Assembly: GCA_902491575.1 (NCBI GenBank) | Contig: CABUID010000032.1 | Location: 1-5,516, forward strand | Origin: an uncultured Bacillota bacterium | GTDB lineage: Bacteria > Bacillota_I > Bacilli_A > RFN20 > CAG-631 | Direction: 5' to 3' | DNA length: 5,516 nucleotides | In this document: in pieces, positions 4,350 to 5,516 of the stretch | How the letters are laid out: each line of letters starts with the position of its first letter | How positions within the stretch are numbered: position 1 is the first letter of the stretch | The notes under the pieces: generated by a model | Told to the model about the DNA's origin: nothing | The model's input: only the letters and a program-made list of their open reading frames with translations | The model's database searches: none | Translations under genes and position numbers: made by a program

Positions 4350-5516
4350 ATGATAAGTATTCAACCAACAACAAAATTTGTTGAAGAAAGTCCAATTGTA
4401 AATACAGATAATTTTGTTTTAAAAAAGGATCTAGTAACTGAATTAGCTAAAAAAGCTGATAAAAGTGCTTTAGATACAAAAACAGATAGTAAGGACGTTG
4501 AAAGAATATCAACAAATTTAATTACATCTAATTTAACAGATTATTGTAAAAAAGATGAACTTACTAAAGGATTAGAAAATAAGTCAAACACAAATCACAC
4601 TCATACTACTATCAATAATGATTTAACTATAAACTCTAATGGATTAAAATTATATTCATCTAAGGGTGCTTATACTACTTTTGTCTTTGGTAAAAATGGA
4701 AAAGATGGGGAATCCGCAGTACTGGGTTTCGGTGATGATCGTATTGGAAAATATGCCTATTTAAGAATAAATGGAGGAAAACAATTATCAATATTTAATG
4801 ATAAAGCAACATTTCCTAGCGAATTTACAGTGTCAACATTAAATGGAATTGATCCTTCAACTATATCATTAAACACACATAATCATGATGATAAATATGC
4901 TTTATTGTCTCATTCACATACAACAAATGATATTACAGACATAGATACTTTAGCAAAAGCTGATCATAACCATGATGCAGTTTACGCTACATTAACTCAC
5001 GCACACTCATATAATTCATTAACTGACATTCCAGAAACTTTTACTCCATCTGAGCATAACCATGATGATAAATATGCTTCAAAAGAACATACTCACTCAT
5101 TTAACGATTTAGAAGATAAACCAGAACTCGCACTTGCAAATCACACACATACAGAATTTAACAATAACATAGTTATTAAAGGTAATTTAGATGTGGAAAA
5201 AATTAGTGATATTTGTGTCCCGCCTCTATCTGATGGTTCGATGTACTGGTACGCTGAAGAACCATTTTATCCTTACGTTGATTCAAAAGGTAATTGTAAT
5301 ATAGGTAATTCATTAACATTTATATCAGATGAAGGAACATATAAATGTATAAAATTCGACGTAGAACGTGATGGTGGAAACGGGAAATTAAATATGTATG
5401 ATAATAATGATTATAAATTCATGTCATTGGGCGATAAACAAGTCACTGGAGAAAAACACACCTTTTTAAATTTTGGAAATTCATTAGGCTTTTATGGTGA
5501 TAATGAAACTTCATTA
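4350..5516 (+). CDS. Phage-tail-fibre-like HxH repeat protein, probable trimeric attachment fibre, 3' end missing
   Basis: An open frame runs from ATG 4350 to the window end, 389 residues with no stop. Residues about 20-80 resemble the coiled-coil N-terminal part of phage fibres (FVLKKDLVTELAKKADKSAL). Residues 88-165 are beta-rich. Residues 177-267 hold seven HxH motifs and an eighth lies at 83/85. The rest (about 270-389) is Gly/Asn/Asp-rich beta sequence with no visible end. In the T4 long tail fibre tip (gp37), HxH histidines from three chains bind iron ions along the axis; the wording here (HNHDDKYA, HSHTTNDITDI) is typical of phage and prophage fibre proteins. The protein probably forms a thin trimeric fibre for host attachment. 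Its base composition and spacing match its neighbours, arguing against bacterial contamination. The receptor-binding tip would lie beyond the window. Confidence 0.8.
   Translation, partial: MISIQPTTKFVEESPIVNTDNFVLKKDLVTELAKKADKSALDTKTDSKDVERISTNLITSNLTDYCKKDELTKGLENKSNTNHTHTTINNDLTINSNGLKLYSSKGAYTTFVFGKNGKDGESAVLGFGDDRIGKYAYLRINGGKQLSIFNDKATFPSEFTVSTLNGIDPSTISLNTHNHDDKYALLSHSHTTNDITDIDTLAKADHNHDAVYATLTHAHSYNSLTDIPETFTPSEHNHDDKYASKEHTHSFNDLEDKPELALANHTHTEFNNNIVIKGNLDVEKISDICVPPLSDGSMYWYAEEPFYPYVDSKGNCNIGNSLTFISDEGTYKCIKFDVERDGGNGKLNMYDNNDYKFMSLGDKQVTGEKHTFLNFGNSLGFYGDNETSL
4878..4901 (+). repeat. 24-base direct repeat, copy 1 of 2
   Basis: This segment encodes HNHDDKYA and matches 5055-5078 at 23 of 24 bases; the one difference is synonymous (AAT/AAC). 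Near identity at synonymous sites suggests a recent duplication or gene conversion between units 1 and 3, while unit 2 (4965-4988) has diverged. Confidence 0.8.
5055..5078 (+). repeat. 24-base direct repeat, copy 2 of 2
   Basis: Second copy of the HNHDDKYA-coding segment at 4878-4901, 177 bases downstream in the same reading frame, differing at one synonymous base. Confidence 0.8.

Larger units (their letters stand above)
4878..5150 (+). repeat. HxH repeat array inside the fibre gene
   Basis: Residues 177-267 hold HxH motifs at 177/179, 188/190, 206/208, 217/219, 236/238, 247/249 and 265/267. The spacing alternates 11 and 18-19 residues, so a unit of 29, 30, 29 residues repeats three and a half times: HNHDxxYA, three residues, HxH, then a NDIxDI-like linker. 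Such regular spacing would put a row of metal sites along a trimer axis. Confidence 0.85.

Noticed and set aside
4688..4716. Collagen-like Gly-X-Y run in the fibre protein (GKNGKDGES)
   Set aside because: Only three triplets, too short for a collagen helix; more likely a beta-turn-rich segment.
4350..5516. Bacterial or phage contamination as source of the fibre gene
   Set aside because: No ribosome-binding site, the same AT-rich intergenic style, and tight spacing to the upstream gene. Kept only as a check in the fibre finding.
1..5516. tRNA, rRNA, CRISPR, insertion sequence or terminal inverted repeats
   Set aside because: Nothing of the kind seen; all gaps between genes are 34 bases or less except the disputed 30 bases before 3981.

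Overview
The window looks like the virion-structure block of a Maverick/Polinton-type giant DNA transposon (a virus-like element with a double-jelly-roll capsid), most likely from a parabasalid such as Trichomonas. The DNA is strongly AT-rich, the genes have no introns and sit 4 to 34 bases apart, and every visible stop is TAA. No bacterial ribosome-binding sites are seen. Four genes have a TCAYWT-like element whose A lies 9 to 11 bases before the start codon. Most stops run into TAAA. Short leaders with an initiator (Inr) and a UAAA poly(A) signal at the stop are known traits of Trichomonas vaginalis genes. The host assignment is therefore inferred from expression signals and gene content, not from a database match.

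Layout: (1) 2-1273 +, the 3' part of a large protein with one calcium-loop-like motif, of unknown function; (2) 1296-1832 +, a 178-residue protein starting with a basic amphipathic helix; (3) 1837-2064 and 2090-2296, both on -, two small proteins with the same N-terminal signature as (2); (4) 2331-3950 +, the probable major capsid protein, divergent from 2090-2296 across a 34-base two-way promoter; (5) 3981-4322 +, a small beta-rich protein that lacks an ATG where one is expected; (6) 4350 to the window end, a fibre-like protein with a coiled-coil-like N-terminus and a run of HxH motifs like those of bacteriophage tail fibres.

A working model is that the 539-residue protein forms the shell, and the three NKIKKG proteins are packaged minor components with membrane-active or nucleic-acid-binding N-termini. 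The small protein after the capsid gene may be a vertex or fibre-anchor protein, and the last gene would supply a trimeric attachment fibre. The most unusual observations are the phage-type HxH fibre, the shared N-terminal tag on three otherwise different proteins, the overlapping bidirectional initiator promoter, and the missing start codon at 3981. DNA polymerase, integrase, protease, ATPase and terminal repeats are not in this window.
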